Notes under the pieces: generated by a model
Seen by the model: the letters and a program-made list of their open reading frames with translations, nothing else
Database searches by the model: none
What the model was told of the DNA's origin: nothing
In this document: one piece after another, positions 1-6,307 of the stretch
How positions within the stretch are numbered: position 1 is the first letter of the stretch
How the letters are laid out: each line of letters starts with the position of its first letter
Program-made: the position numbers and the translations under genes
From: Methanomicrobiales archaeon
GTDB taxonomy: Archaea; Halobacteriota; Methanomicrobia; Methanomicrobiales; Methanospirillaceae
DNA length: 9,823 nucleotides
NCBI GenBank assembly: GCA_013415575.1
Contig: JAAEES010000028.1
Location: 1 to 9,823 of the forward strand
Direction of reading: 5' to 3'

Positions 1-1496
1 ACCGGCTGGTTCGCGCCGGAAGGGGAGATCTCGTAGGCGATCCTGCCGTCAAGCCAGGTGATGGCCCCGCAGAGCGCCGGACGTTCAGGGGTGATGATGC
101 AGACATGGTTCGGTGCGAAGGTCTGGCAGAGGGTGCAGGAATAGAACGTATCGACATCGGTGTCCTTCATGCCCCGGATCCGTTCGTCCCGCTCCTCGTA
201 GACTTTTTCTGCCTCTTTCTTTGCTGCAAGAACCTCGCTCTCATTGGTGATCAGGGTCACCTGGACAGCGTCGAGCAGATCGGGGAAGTCCATCCGGAAT
301 TTTGCCGCGATCAGCTTGCCGAGGTGCTCGATCCGCACCCCATGGGAGACTGCTTCCTTCGAGATCCTCACCCAGATGATGTCCCGCTGGGCAACGTGCC
401 AGGTCCCCTCGCCATAGTTCACGAAGTTGTGGATCCGCCGTTCCAGTACCGGTTCGTACTCCTTCTTCATGGTCTTTCCCGCAACTTCGACGATGAGGCC
501 GAGCGGAACCGCGGATCCTTCTTTCAGCTCTTCGATCTCGGGACCAATGACCCTGACCTTCCCGTCTTCCACCTCTGCTCCAGGGCGGAAGCGGAGGAGC
601 TCGAACGCCGGAGAGCGTCCACCACCGAATTCGACGAACATCTCCTCCTTCCTGATGCTCTTGCCTTCGAAGGCCGGGGAACAGGCCATGGGGATGGGAA
701 TTGCGGTGACGCTCACCTTGATCCCCTTGAGATCCATCCCGGTTCTTACCGCTTCAGACGCGCTCACCCGGATCCACTCACTACCCTCGTATTCTCCTGC
801 GGAGAGGATCGGGATGCCGAGGAGACGAAAGGCATCAAAAACCGCGGTCTCCTCGTCATCGAGTCCCGGGAACACGATGGCGATCGCCTTTGCCCGCTCC
901 TGTGCATAGGCCAGCAGCCGGTCTGCGTCACCGGGTGTCACCCCCCCGAACATCATCGCCACGCGGGCGATGATGTCGATGAAATGGATTGCAGAGAACG
1001 GTCGGCTGCCGAGCGGGACCAGCCGCAGCTCCGCCCCGACCTTAACCCCGGCACCGGTGAGGCTTTCCACGATCCCTCCTGAAAGGAAAGTGAGCATGTA
1101 CTTCTCCTGCAGTTCCCTGCAGAGAGAGGCTGCAGCATCGGGAGACTGCGGGGTGCCTGCGACAATGACCAGGCCGAGGATGCTCCCGTCCACCAGAGAG
1201 TAACCCAGCGTCCGGAGCACGGCATCCGGGAGAAACCCGGTATAGGGGGGCTGGACGTCCTCTCCGGTGGCTTCTGCAGCGGCCGTCAGGCATTCACAGG
1301 CCACCAGCGGATTCTCACCGGTGGCCTGGTAGGCTGCCCGTGCCTCGTCTGCCGTGTGGACCGCGGTGCCGGTGAGCGCAAAGGTGACCGGTAGATGGTA
1401 TGCGGTCTCATCATAGGAAAACGTTCCCGAGAGACGTTCCATTCTCTCTTTTAATGACTTCTTTCCCGAAATTATGGCATTTTCTACGTGAATCAT
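1..1496 (-). CDS. acsB: Acetyl-CoA synthase (CODH/ACS beta subunit), bacterial AcsB-type with N-terminal domain; 3' end outside window
   Basis: The enzyme joins a corrinoid-bound methyl group, CO and CoA to form acetyl-CoA at the Ni-Ni-[4Fe-4S] A-cluster, in the cytoplasmic CODH/ACS complex. The open frame gives 498 residues before the window edge. C454, C457, C466 and C476 have the 3/9/10 spacing of the four Cys that bind the A-cluster in Moorella AcsB, within a YSCTLC...NHVC...ALCGA segment. W375 and R377 match residues recalled as CoA contacts, and F460 follows C457 as in the bacterial enzyme. The distal Cys-Gly-Cys site lies beyond the edge. Residues 274-498 (from SPAFEG) match the part shared with archaeal CdhC. 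Residues 1-270, with a PPYTGF motif (83-88) and MMFGGVTPG (181-189), match the N-terminal CODH-contacting domain of bacterial AcsB, which canonical CdhC (about 470 residues) lacks. The ATG at 1496 has a weak GGGTG upstream; ATG at 1442 is an alternative. Family assignment is very sure. Confidence 0.95.
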   Translation of the reverse strand, partial: MIHVENAIISGKKSLKERMERLSGTFSYDETAYHLPVTFALTGTAVHTADEARAAYQATGENPLVACECLTAAAEATGEDVQPPYTGFLPDAVLRTLGYSLVDGSILGLVIVAGTPQSPDAAASLCRELQEKYMLTFLSGGIVESLTGAGVKVGAELRLVPLGSRPFSAIHFIDIIARVAMMFGGVTPGDADRLLAYAQERAKAIAIVFPGLDDEETAVFDAFRLLGIPILSAGEYEGSEWIRVSASEAVRTGMDLKGIKVSVTAIPIPMACSPAFEGKSIRKEEMFVEFGGGRSPAFELLRFRPGAEVEDGKVRVIGPEIEELKEGSAVPLGLIVEVAGKTMKKEYEPVLERRIHNFVNYGEGTWHVAQRDIIWVRISKEAVSHGVRIEHLGKLIAAKFRMDFPDLLDAVQVTLITNESEVLAAKKEAEKVYEERDERIRGMKDTDVDTFYSCTLCQTFAPNHVCIITPERPALCGAITWLDGRIAYEISPSGANQP

Positions 1497-1665
1497 CAGA
1501 AGGACACCCTGTCATTCATTGTATCTGCGCCTGCCGGTATATGAGTTTGGATCATCCGGATTCCCCCATTAGAATGTCATGTTCCCTGCTCCATCCCCGC
1601 CGATCCCGGTATTTGATACCCTTAAATAGGTCTTCCGGCTATTCTCATACAGGGAGAGACCCCGT
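1497..1665. promoter_or_regulatory. Divergent promoter region between acsB and the redox cluster
   Basis: This 169-base gap separates two genes that point away from each other. On the minus strand, TCATATAC (1544-1537) is a TATA-like box that would start acsB transcription near 1514, giving a leader of under 20 nt. On the plus strand, TTAAATA (1623-1629) would start transcription near 1652, and GGGAG (1652-1656) lies 9 nt before the glutaredoxin ATG. The boxes are about 85 bp apart, so a regulator bound between them could affect both units. Boxes are seen by eye and start sites are inferred from usual archaeal spacing. Confidence 0.5.
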
Positions 1666-1944
1666 ATGAAGATGGAGCATGTCCCGGGAACAAAGAAGGG
1701 AACCGTTGTCCTGTATGCGCTTTCCACCTGCGGATGGTGTGCGAAAACCAAGGCCCTCCTGAAGGAGATCGGGGTGGACCATTCGTACATCTATGTCGAT
1801 CTTCTCCCGCAGGAGGAACTCGAGGAAACCCTGCAGGAGATCGAACGGTTCAACCCCCATGGCTCATTCCCGACCCTGGTCATCGATGGCAAAAAGGTCA
1901 TCGTCGGCTTCCGGGAGCAGGAGATCAGGGAGGCACTGGGATGA
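1666..1944 (+). CDS. Glutaredoxin-like protein (methanoredoxin-type)
   Basis: A 92-residue thioredoxin-fold protein of glutaredoxin size, expected to be a cytoplasmic thiol-disulfide oxidoreductase. The first strand (TVVLYAL) leads to the redox motif C22-G-W-C25. The cis-proline loop is at GSFPT (P69), followed by the closing strand LVIDGKKVIVGF and a C-terminal helix. Methanogens mostly lack glutathione, and the characterised relative, methanoredoxin of Methanosarcina acetivorans, is reported to work with coenzyme M and to be reducible by ferredoxin:disulfide reductase (recalled from the literature). Here the next gene encodes that reductase and overlaps this stop codon in an ATGA, so the two are probably co-translated as a redox pair. 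The start at 1666 has GGGAG 9 nt upstream; a second ATG two codons later is possible. CGWC differs from the commoner CPYC, so the thiol donor is not settled. Confidence 0.88.
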   Translation: MKMEHVPGTKKGTVVLYALSTCGWCAKTKALLKEIGVDHSYIYVDLLPQEELEETLQEIERFNPHGSFPTLVIDGKKVIVGFREQEIREALG

Positions 1945-2450
1945 CCGTTCCCGAAATCACGGAGGCGGAGATCGATGCCCGGTACCGGATCCTGGACCGG
2001 GACGCAGAGGAGGGCGGATACCATCTCAATCCTGATGTGGCATTCACCCGGAACCTGGTCCGGGGACTCCTGGTCAATGAACGGCGGTACGGATACATGG
2101 CCTGCCCCTGCCGCATCGCGACAGGGAAGAGGGGGGATGATCTCGATATCATCTGTCCCTGTGATTACCGTGATCCCGACCTGAACGAGTACGGTGCGTG
2201 CTACTGCGCACTCTACGTCAGCGGCGACGTCCTCGTACAGAAAGCACCGGCCCGCTCCATCCCGGAACGACGGCCTTCAAGGGCCGAGAGGAAGAAAGCA
2301 CGCGAGGAACAAGCCACGGGAGGGATGGTGCAGACCGCCTATCCGGTCTGGAGATGCCGGGTCTGCGGGTACCTGTGCGCCATGGACAATCCCCCGCTGG
2401 TCTGCCCGATCTGCAAGGCAAAACAGGACAGGTTCGAGCGGTTCCTCTGA
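1941..2450 (+). CDS. Ferredoxin:disulfide reductase (FTR catalytic-type domain fused to rubredoxin)
   Basis: A 169-residue cytoplasmic enzyme that passes electrons from ferredoxin to protein disulfides through an active-site [4Fe-4S] cluster. Residues 1-105 form the ferredoxin:thioredoxin reductase beta-type domain with C55-P-C57, C72-P-C74 and C87-Y-C89. Plant FTR has CHC in the last motif; Tyr in place of His, plus a rubredoxin centre, are the marks reported for M. acetivorans FDR. The gaps between motifs are 14 and 12 residues, against 16 and 8 in plant FTR. A charged linker (about 106-130) leads to a short rubredoxin domain with C139-x2-C142 and C155-P-I-C158. The ATG at 1941 overlaps the glutaredoxin stop (ATGA), which points to translational coupling and suggests the glutaredoxin is a substrate. 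The longer upstream frame is the out-of-frame overlap with glutaredoxin and is not used. Confidence 0.9.
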   Translation: MTVPEITEAEIDARYRILDRDAEEGGYHLNPDVAFTRNLVRGLLVNERRYGYMACPCRIATGKRGDDLDIICPCDYRDPDLNEYGACYCALYVSGDVLVQKAPARSIPERRPSRAERKKAREEQATGGMVQTAYPVWRCRVCGYLCAMDNPPLVCPICKAKQDRFERFL

Positions 2451-2499
2451 TTCAGGAATGGGGACAACCCGGCAGCCCCGGGTGCTTCCATCTGAATGA

Positions 2500-2506
2500 T
2501 AAAATA
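2500..2506 (+). promoter_or_regulatory. TATA box, probably leaderless promoter of the four-Cys gene
   Basis: TAAAATA is centred 26 bp before the ATG at 2529, the usual distance from an archaeal TATA box to the transcription start. No Shine-Dalgarno sequence is seen in the bases before the ATG. The transcript therefore probably begins at or very near the start codon. This would also give the four-Cys gene a promoter separate from the two redox genes upstream. Confidence 0.5.
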
Positions 2507-2528
2507 GCCTCTTCTCCAAACTAGTACT

Positions 2529-2876
2529 ATGGACTATCCGATACGGGTCGAGGTGGTCGGTCTGAAGGACATCTCATGCTCCCCGTTTCCGTGCGACAAT
2601 ACCCGGAGCTGTGGTCTGTACGACTGCTACCCCTCGGGAAAACTGGTGGTTGCCTTTGATGCCCTGGCACACGAGATCAGGAGTGAGTATGCAGAACGGG
2701 TGGAGATGAAGCTCACCCTGATCGATGATGGCGTACCCCCCCATATTGAGAAGATCATCGAGGAGCATTACCCCCCGCTCCCTATTATCCTGGTGAACGG
2801 GGAGTATGTCCCGATGGGGCGGATATCGCTCCCGCTGCTCCAGGCGGAGCTTGAGCGGGTTATTTCCCGGGGTTAA
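2529..2876 (+). CDS. Small thioredoxin-like protein with four clustered cysteines, function unknown
   Basis: A 115-residue soluble protein that I do not recognise as a named family. Its pattern suggests a thioredoxin fold: strand IRVEVVGL (5-12), a Cys-rich loop, helix (about 40-55), strand VEMKLTLID (58-66), helix HIEKIIEEHY (72-81), a proline-rich turn leading into PIILVNGEYV (84-93, cis-Pro-like), and a final helix. C17, C22, C28 and C33 are spaced by 4, 5 and 4 residues and there is no standard CxxC. They could form two disulfides, a redox CxxxxC pair, or a metal or Fe-S site. It follows the glutaredoxin/FDR pair by 78 bp on the same strand, so it may be an FDR substrate; that is inference. 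The start is supported by the TATA box 26 bp upstream, with no ribosome binding site. Its TAA overlaps the stop of the convergent carbonic anhydrase gene. Confidence 0.75.
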   Translation: MDYPIRVEVVGLKDISCSPFPCDNTRSCGLYDCYPSGKLVVAFDALAHEIRSEYAERVEMKLTLIDDGVPPHIEKIIEEHYPPLPIILVNGEYVPMGRISLPLLQAELERVISRG

Positions 2877-3454
2877 TCCATTTTGGACAGAACCCCGGTT
2901 GCCAGATCATAGTAGAGCCCGTGGATCTGGATTTTCCCGGCTTCGAGCGCACTCTTCACGATCGGGTAGGTCTTCAGGTGTGCGATCTGGAGCCTGATAT
3001 TTTCGGTCTCGATCTGGCGTGAACGCTCCCGCATCTCCTCGGGTGTCTGGGGTGGTTTTATCCGTGCGTCAACCTTGTCCTTTACCTCCCGGGCGTTGTT
3101 CAGCCAGAGGGGGATATACGCATCGGTGCTCTCTTTGTCGAGGGCCTTCATGGCACCGCATTCGGAATGACCGCAGATTACGATATCCGTGACTTTCAGG
3201 TGCGCTACCGCGTACTCGAGTACCGTAGCGAAGTTCCAGTCATGGATCGGGACGATATTGCCGATGTTGCGCTGGACAAAGATTTCCCCCGGCGGCTGGT
3301 GGGTGATCCGTTCCGGCACTACCCGGGAATCGGAACAACCGATCCAGAGCACTTTCGGTTTCTGGCCGAGCACCAGGTTCTTGTACAGCTCACTATTCTC
3401 ATCGAAGTCGGTTTCCCGGAATTTCATATTTCCAAGGATCAGGTGTTCAATCAT
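2873..3454 (-). CDS. Beta-class carbonic anhydrase
   Basis: Zinc enzyme interconverting CO2 and bicarbonate in the cytoplasm. It has the full beta-class signature: a CSDSR motif with zinc ligand Cys and the Asp/Arg dyad (C40, D42, R44 from the chosen start), FVQRNIGN, and GHSECG with zinc ligands H96 and C99. The length (193 residues) and the IPLWLNNAR and HGLYYDLATG segments resemble the longer E. coli/plant-like branch rather than the short Cab form of Methanothermobacter (from memory). The ATG at 3454 is preferred because GGGA (3467-3464) lies 9 nt upstream; the ATG at 3463 abuts that GGGA and would add three residues. In methanogens the enzyme may supply CO2 or bicarbonate to C1 reduction, acetyl-CoA synthesis and carboxylases. 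Its stop TAA shares a TTAA with the convergent four-Cys gene. Confidence 0.95.
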   Translation of the reverse strand: MIEHLILGNMKFRETDFDENSELYKNLVLGQKPKVLWIGCSDSRVVPERITHQPPGEIFVQRNIGNIVPIHDWNFATVLEYAVAHLKVTDIVICGHSECGAMKALDKESTDAYIPLWLNNAREVKDKVDARIKPPQTPEEMRERSRQIETENIRLQIAHLKTYPIVKSALEAGKIQIHGLYYDLATGVLSKMD

Positions 3455-3620
3455 GGTGCACATTCCCGTCTTTTGTGTCCGGCACCGACCTGCAGCCGAC
3501 TGCCGTACGAGTATGTGTCTCCCGGGATAAGTTAAAGATTGATATTTTCGTCTGCCTGGTGCACAGAACGATCATTCTTATCACGCCCTACGCCGACCTT
3601 CAGGCTGGCAGACTCGTTCT
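3455..3620. promoter_or_regulatory. Divergent promoter region of carbonic anhydrase and the DUF1624 gene
   Basis: About 165 bases separate the two divergent starts. The AT-rich centre (3526-3548) holds TTTAACTTA on the minus strand (3536-3528), a plausible box for the carbonic anhydrase with a leader of about 50 nt. On the plus strand GATATTTT (3541-3548) or TTCTTATC near 3574-3581 could serve the membrane protein gene. None matches a strong TATA consensus. No repeat or RNA gene was recognised. Confidence 0.3.
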
Positions 3621-4385
3621 ATGAAGATAACCCATGTGCCGGCCCGTTTTCCGGAAATAGACATTGCAAGAGGGGTTGCTGTGGTCATGATGGTGGTGTT
3701 CCATACCGCCTTTGACCTCCGGTTCCTGGATATTGCCCCCGTCAATGTATACACCGGGTTTTTCAGGCTTCTTGCCCTTTCGACGGCCGGCCTCTTTCTC
3801 TTCCTCGTCGGAATCTCCCTCTCCATCAGCTCGGCATATGCGGGGACCCGGCTGACCCGCCGCCAGTTCCTCATGAAGTACCTCATCAGAGGAGCATTCA
3901 TATTCGCGCTCGGCCTCGGCATCACCGTGGTCACCTGGATTTTCATTCCCGGAATGTTCGTCAGGTTTGGCATCCTCCACCTCATCGGCCTGGCAGTGAT
4001 GATAAGCCCGCTGTATTCCCGGTATTCCTGGCAGAACCTCCTCCTTGGCGCGATCTTCATCGCTCTCGGCCCGGTGGTCGCCGGGATCAGGGGAAGCTCA
4101 TGGCTGCTCTGGTCCGGTATCCATCCCCCGGCATTCGCCAGTGTGGATTACACCCCGATCTTCCCCTGGATGGGAGTGGTGCTGATAGGGGTATTTATGG
4201 GCTCCGTACTCTACCCGCTCGGGAACAGAAGACCTGGTTTATCGACCCTCTCGTTTGCACCGCTCGAATTTCTCGGGAGGCATTCTCTCCTGATCTACCT
4301 GGTCCATCAGCCGGTCATCATCGCGGCACTCCTCCTTATCTTCTCCGGGAGCACCGGTGTGCCGTTCACCGTGCCATGGGCTTGA
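3621..4385 (+). CDS. DUF1624 / HGSNAT-like multi-span membrane protein, putative acyltransferase
   Basis: A 254-residue integral membrane protein of the DUF1624 family, related to the catalytic region of heparan-alpha-glucosaminide N-acetyltransferase, which moves acetyl groups from acetyl-CoA across a membrane. The archaeal substrate is unknown; a role in acylating cell-surface glycans is only a guess. The N-terminus has the family opening EIDIARG (12-18) followed by the first span with H28 in VVFHTAF, the position corresponding to the conserved His. Further hydrophobic segments lie at about 46-68, 91-110, 118-130, 138-155, 178-199 and 221-241. Other family-like segments are RFGILHLIG (115-123), YTPIFPWMGV (177-186) and GRHSLLIYLVHQPV (219-232). 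The ATG at 3621 has no clear ribosome binding site. It is a single gene, divergent from carbonic anhydrase and convergent with adenine deaminase. Confidence 0.8.
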   Translation: MKITHVPARFPEIDIARGVAVVMMVVFHTAFDLRFLDIAPVNVYTGFFRLLALSTAGLFLFLVGISLSISSAYAGTRLTRRQFLMKYLIRGAFIFALGLGITVVTWIFIPGMFVRFGILHLIGLAVMISPLYSRYSWQNLLLGAIFIALGPVVAGIRGSSWLLWSGIHPPAFASVDYTPIFPWMGVVLIGVFMGSVLYPLGNRRPGLSTLSFAPLEFLGRHSLLIYLVHQPVIIAALLLIFSGSTGVPFTVPWA

Positions 4386-4478
4386 GTAGAGAGGAGGGTC
4401 GGGACATTCTGATGAGCGAACCGCTGTACCTGATGTTCCTGAATCTTCGCCTTCTTCTGGAATGGAGCAAGAAAATAG

Positions 4479-6164
4479 TTATTCCCCGGAGAACACGGGG
4501 ATATCCCGGAATGCGTCGGCATCGAAGAGGCCCCGGTCGGTGATCCGCAGGTGCGGAATGACGGTCAGGGCCAGGAACGAGAGGTGCATGAATGCCTCCT
4601 CCATTCCCCCGATACGCTGAATTGAGCGGTTCAGCTCCCCGAGACCCGCATCCACCTCTTCCCAGGGCCGGACTGACATGAGCCCGGCACACTCCAGCGG
4701 CAGGAGGAATTCACGGCGACCGTCGACCACTGCAAGGCCTCCGCCGGCCGCGATGATTCGGGAGATTGCCCGGCAGATATCGTCGTCCCCGACCCCAACT
4801 GCCACGATATTGTGGGCGTCATGGGAGACGCTCCCTGCGATGGCCCCGGACCTGAACCCGAAGCCGTGCACGAGGCCGGTCCCGAACCGTCCGGCGGAAT
4901 ACCGGTTGCAGACCACGGCCTTGAGGATGTCCCGATCCGTGTCGGGAATATCACCCGCTTCGAGCGCAATGGTGAGATGGTCGGTCACGATCTGGTGAGG
5001 GATGAGACCGATCACGCTGGCACGGCCGGATCCGCCGATTGCAATATCAGCGGTTCCCGGCGCCGTGCACCCGAACCTCCCCGGAACCGGTGTACAGGGT
5101 TCACCCGGCTCCAGGCTGGCCGGCGTCCCCCTCCGGAAGGTTTTCTCAACCGAGAATGTGCTCCCTGGTGCGATGAGGCAGAAATCAGCAACTCTCCCCG
5201 GGACGAGTGCTCCACGGTCGTCCAGCCTGAACCGCTCGGCTGCAGAAAGGGTCGCCATCCGGAGGGCAGACTCCATCTCAACCCCGCAGGCAAGAGCTTT
5301 CCTGATGCAGTCATCGATGTGCCCCTCTCCTGCCAGCATGTCCACGTGCCGGTCGTCGGTGGCGAAGGAGAGGCGGGGACAGTTCCAGCGTGAAACCAGG
5401 GGGGCGATGGACCGGATATTCTTCTCGGTGGAACCTTCCCGGATAAAGAGGAACATCCCCTTCGAGAGCTTCTCTGCTGCTTCATCCTTCCCGGTGCTCT
5501 CGTGGTCGCTCTGGATGCCGGCGATGATGTAGGCCGAGAGATCGCTCCCAGAGAGGAGGGGGGCATGCCCATCGACGAGGGGGAAGAGATCCAGCTTCTC
5601 CATGACATCGGGATCAGCGGAGAGCACTCCGGGAACATTCATCACCTCCCCGAGGCCGAGCACTCCCTCACGGTCCCGGAACGGCACGAGATCACCGGCA
5701 TACAGGGCCGCACCTCCGATATCAGGAGGTGTTGCCGGAACGCAGGACGGCAGCATGATGAAGAGATCGAGGGGGAGTTTTTCCCGGAATGACAGCATGA
5801 ACGAGATACCCTCCGCACCGCAGACATTGGCAATCTCGTGGGGGTCTGCGATGACAGTGGTGGTGCCGTGAGCGGCTGCAAGCCGGGCAAATTCAGGTGG
5901 CGAGAGGAGAGAGCTCTCGATGTGCACATGGGCATCGATAAGGCCGGGGATGACCCTCCGGTTCTTCAGGTCGACCTCCGTTTTCGCCCGGCAGGTCCCG
6001 GAACCGATCACCACCCCGTCGCTGACCGCAAAATCGCCCGTTTCCCAGGCACAGGTGAAGGGATTGAAGCGTTCGGCATTGCGGAAGAGGATGTCGGCAG
6101 GAACCAGTCCCTGAGCCGCCCGGATCAGCGTCTCCCTGCGGGATGGTGATGGTCGGATTTCCAT
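4479..6164 (-). CDS. ade: Adenine deaminase
   Basis: Amidohydrolase-family enzyme (EC 3.5.4.2) converting adenine to hypoxanthine and ammonia for purine salvage, in the cytoplasm. The 561-residue length fits the family. The metal-binding HxH is in PGLIDAHVHIES (H79, H81), followed by ADPHEIANVCG (106-116), LGEVMN (E173, bridging metal ligand position), DGHAP (H200), SDHES (H221) and ATDDRH (D270/D271). The C-terminal domain with SHDAHNIVAVG is typical of Ade. The ATG at 6164 is chosen because GGTGAGGAG (6180-6172), a near-perfect Shine-Dalgarno sequence, lies 7 nt before it; an upstream in-frame GTG at 6179 lies inside that site and is rejected. The gene follows the RHH gene on the same strand after a 157-base gap with a leader hairpin, so its regulation may be separate. 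It converges on the DUF1624 gene with a 93-base gap. Confidence 0.96.
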   Translation of the reverse strand: MEIRPSPSRRETLIRAAQGLVPADILFRNAERFNPFTCAWETGDFAVSDGVVIGSGTCRAKTEVDLKNRRVIPGLIDAHVHIESSLLSPPEFARLAAAHGTTTVIADPHEIANVCGAEGISFMLSFREKLPLDLFIMLPSCVPATPPDIGGAALYAGDLVPFRDREGVLGLGEVMNVPGVLSADPDVMEKLDLFPLVDGHAPLLSGSDLSAYIIAGIQSDHESTGKDEAAEKLSKGMFLFIREGSTEKNIRSIAPLVSRWNCPRLSFATDDRHVDMLAGEGHIDDCIRKALACGVEMESALRMATLSAAERFRLDDRGALVPGRVADFCLIAPGSTFSVEKTFRRGTPASLEPGEPCTPVPGRFGCTAPGTADIAIGGSGRASVIGLIPHQIVTDHLTIALEAGDIPDTDRDILKAVVCNRYSAGRFGTGLVHGFGFRSGAIAGSVSHDAHNIVAVGVGDDDICRAISRIIAAGGGLAVVDGRREFLLPLECAGLMSVRPWEEVDAGLGELNRSIQRIGGMEEAFMHLSFLALTVIPHLRITDRGLFDADAFRDIPVFSGE

Positions 6165-6203
6165 GATGCTGCTCCTCACCTGATCTTGTCTCCGTGAAGC
6201 AAG

Positions 6204-6238
6204 AACCTGGCGGAATGGGTCTTCCCTTCAGTCAGGTT
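6204..6238 (-). promoter_or_regulatory. Imperfect hairpin in the adenine deaminase leader
   Basis: On the minus strand the leader folds as AACCTG (6238-6233) with CAGGTT (6209-6204), a 3x3 internal loop, then GAAGGG (6229-6224) with CCC-A-TTC (6219-6213, one bulged base) closing a four-base loop. That is 12 pairs in 35 nt. It lies about 40 nt before the adenine deaminase start, upstream of the Shine-Dalgarno sequence. It does not match the purine riboswitch or any riboswitch I know. Pairing was found by eye. Confidence 0.35.
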
Positions 6239-6285
6239 GGAGGGTATGGAGTGGATGAATGCCGGAAAAGGCAGTGGAACGGACA

Positions 6286-6307
6286 GAACCCAAAATGGAA
6301 CCCAAAA
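6286..6307. repeat. Tandem direct repeat GAACCCAAAA x2 past the RHH gene
   Basis: Two exact 10-bp copies of GAACCCAAAA (6286-6295 and 6298-6307) lie 12 bp apart, about one helical turn, just past the RHH stop codon. A 9-bp copy (GAACCCAAA) occurs at 6707-6715 in the same orientation on the other side of the RHH gene. Read on the minus strand they give T-runs after the RHH stop, so they may also help end its transcript. Confidence 0.6.

Noticed and set aside
105..1082. A 325-residue open frame on the plus strand opposite acsB
   Set aside because: The acsB frame on the minus strand has clear family motifs throughout. The plus frame has no recognisable domain and is explained by GC-rich codon use.
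1734..2450. An upstream extension of the FDR frame starting at 1734
   Set aside because: The extra residues are an out-of-frame reading of the glutaredoxin gene. The ATG at 1941 gives the correct FDR N-terminus and an ATGA overlap.
2467..2483. A 6-bp hairpin (ACCCGG/CCGGGT) between FDR and the four-Cys gene as a terminator
   Set aside because: No T-run follows it and archaeal termination does not need hairpins. In GC-rich DNA such a short stem is expected by chance.
4100..4543. A 147-residue plus frame overlapping the end of the DUF1624 gene and the 93-base gap after it
   Set aside because: It is a +1 shadow of the DUF1624 gene with charged, low-complexity content. The gap itself shows no gene, only short T-runs after the ade stop.
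4812..5393. Open frames of about 190 residues opposite adenine deaminase
   Set aside because: They lie wholly inside a gene with full family motifs and show no homology-like pattern or ribosome binding site.
6164..6179. GTG at 6179 as the adenine deaminase start
   Set aside because: The GTG is part of the Shine-Dalgarno sequence serving the ATG at 6164.
6286..6307. A CRISPR-like repeat unit
   Set aside because: There are only two adjacent 10-bp copies spaced 12 bp apart, with no spacers and no cas genes.
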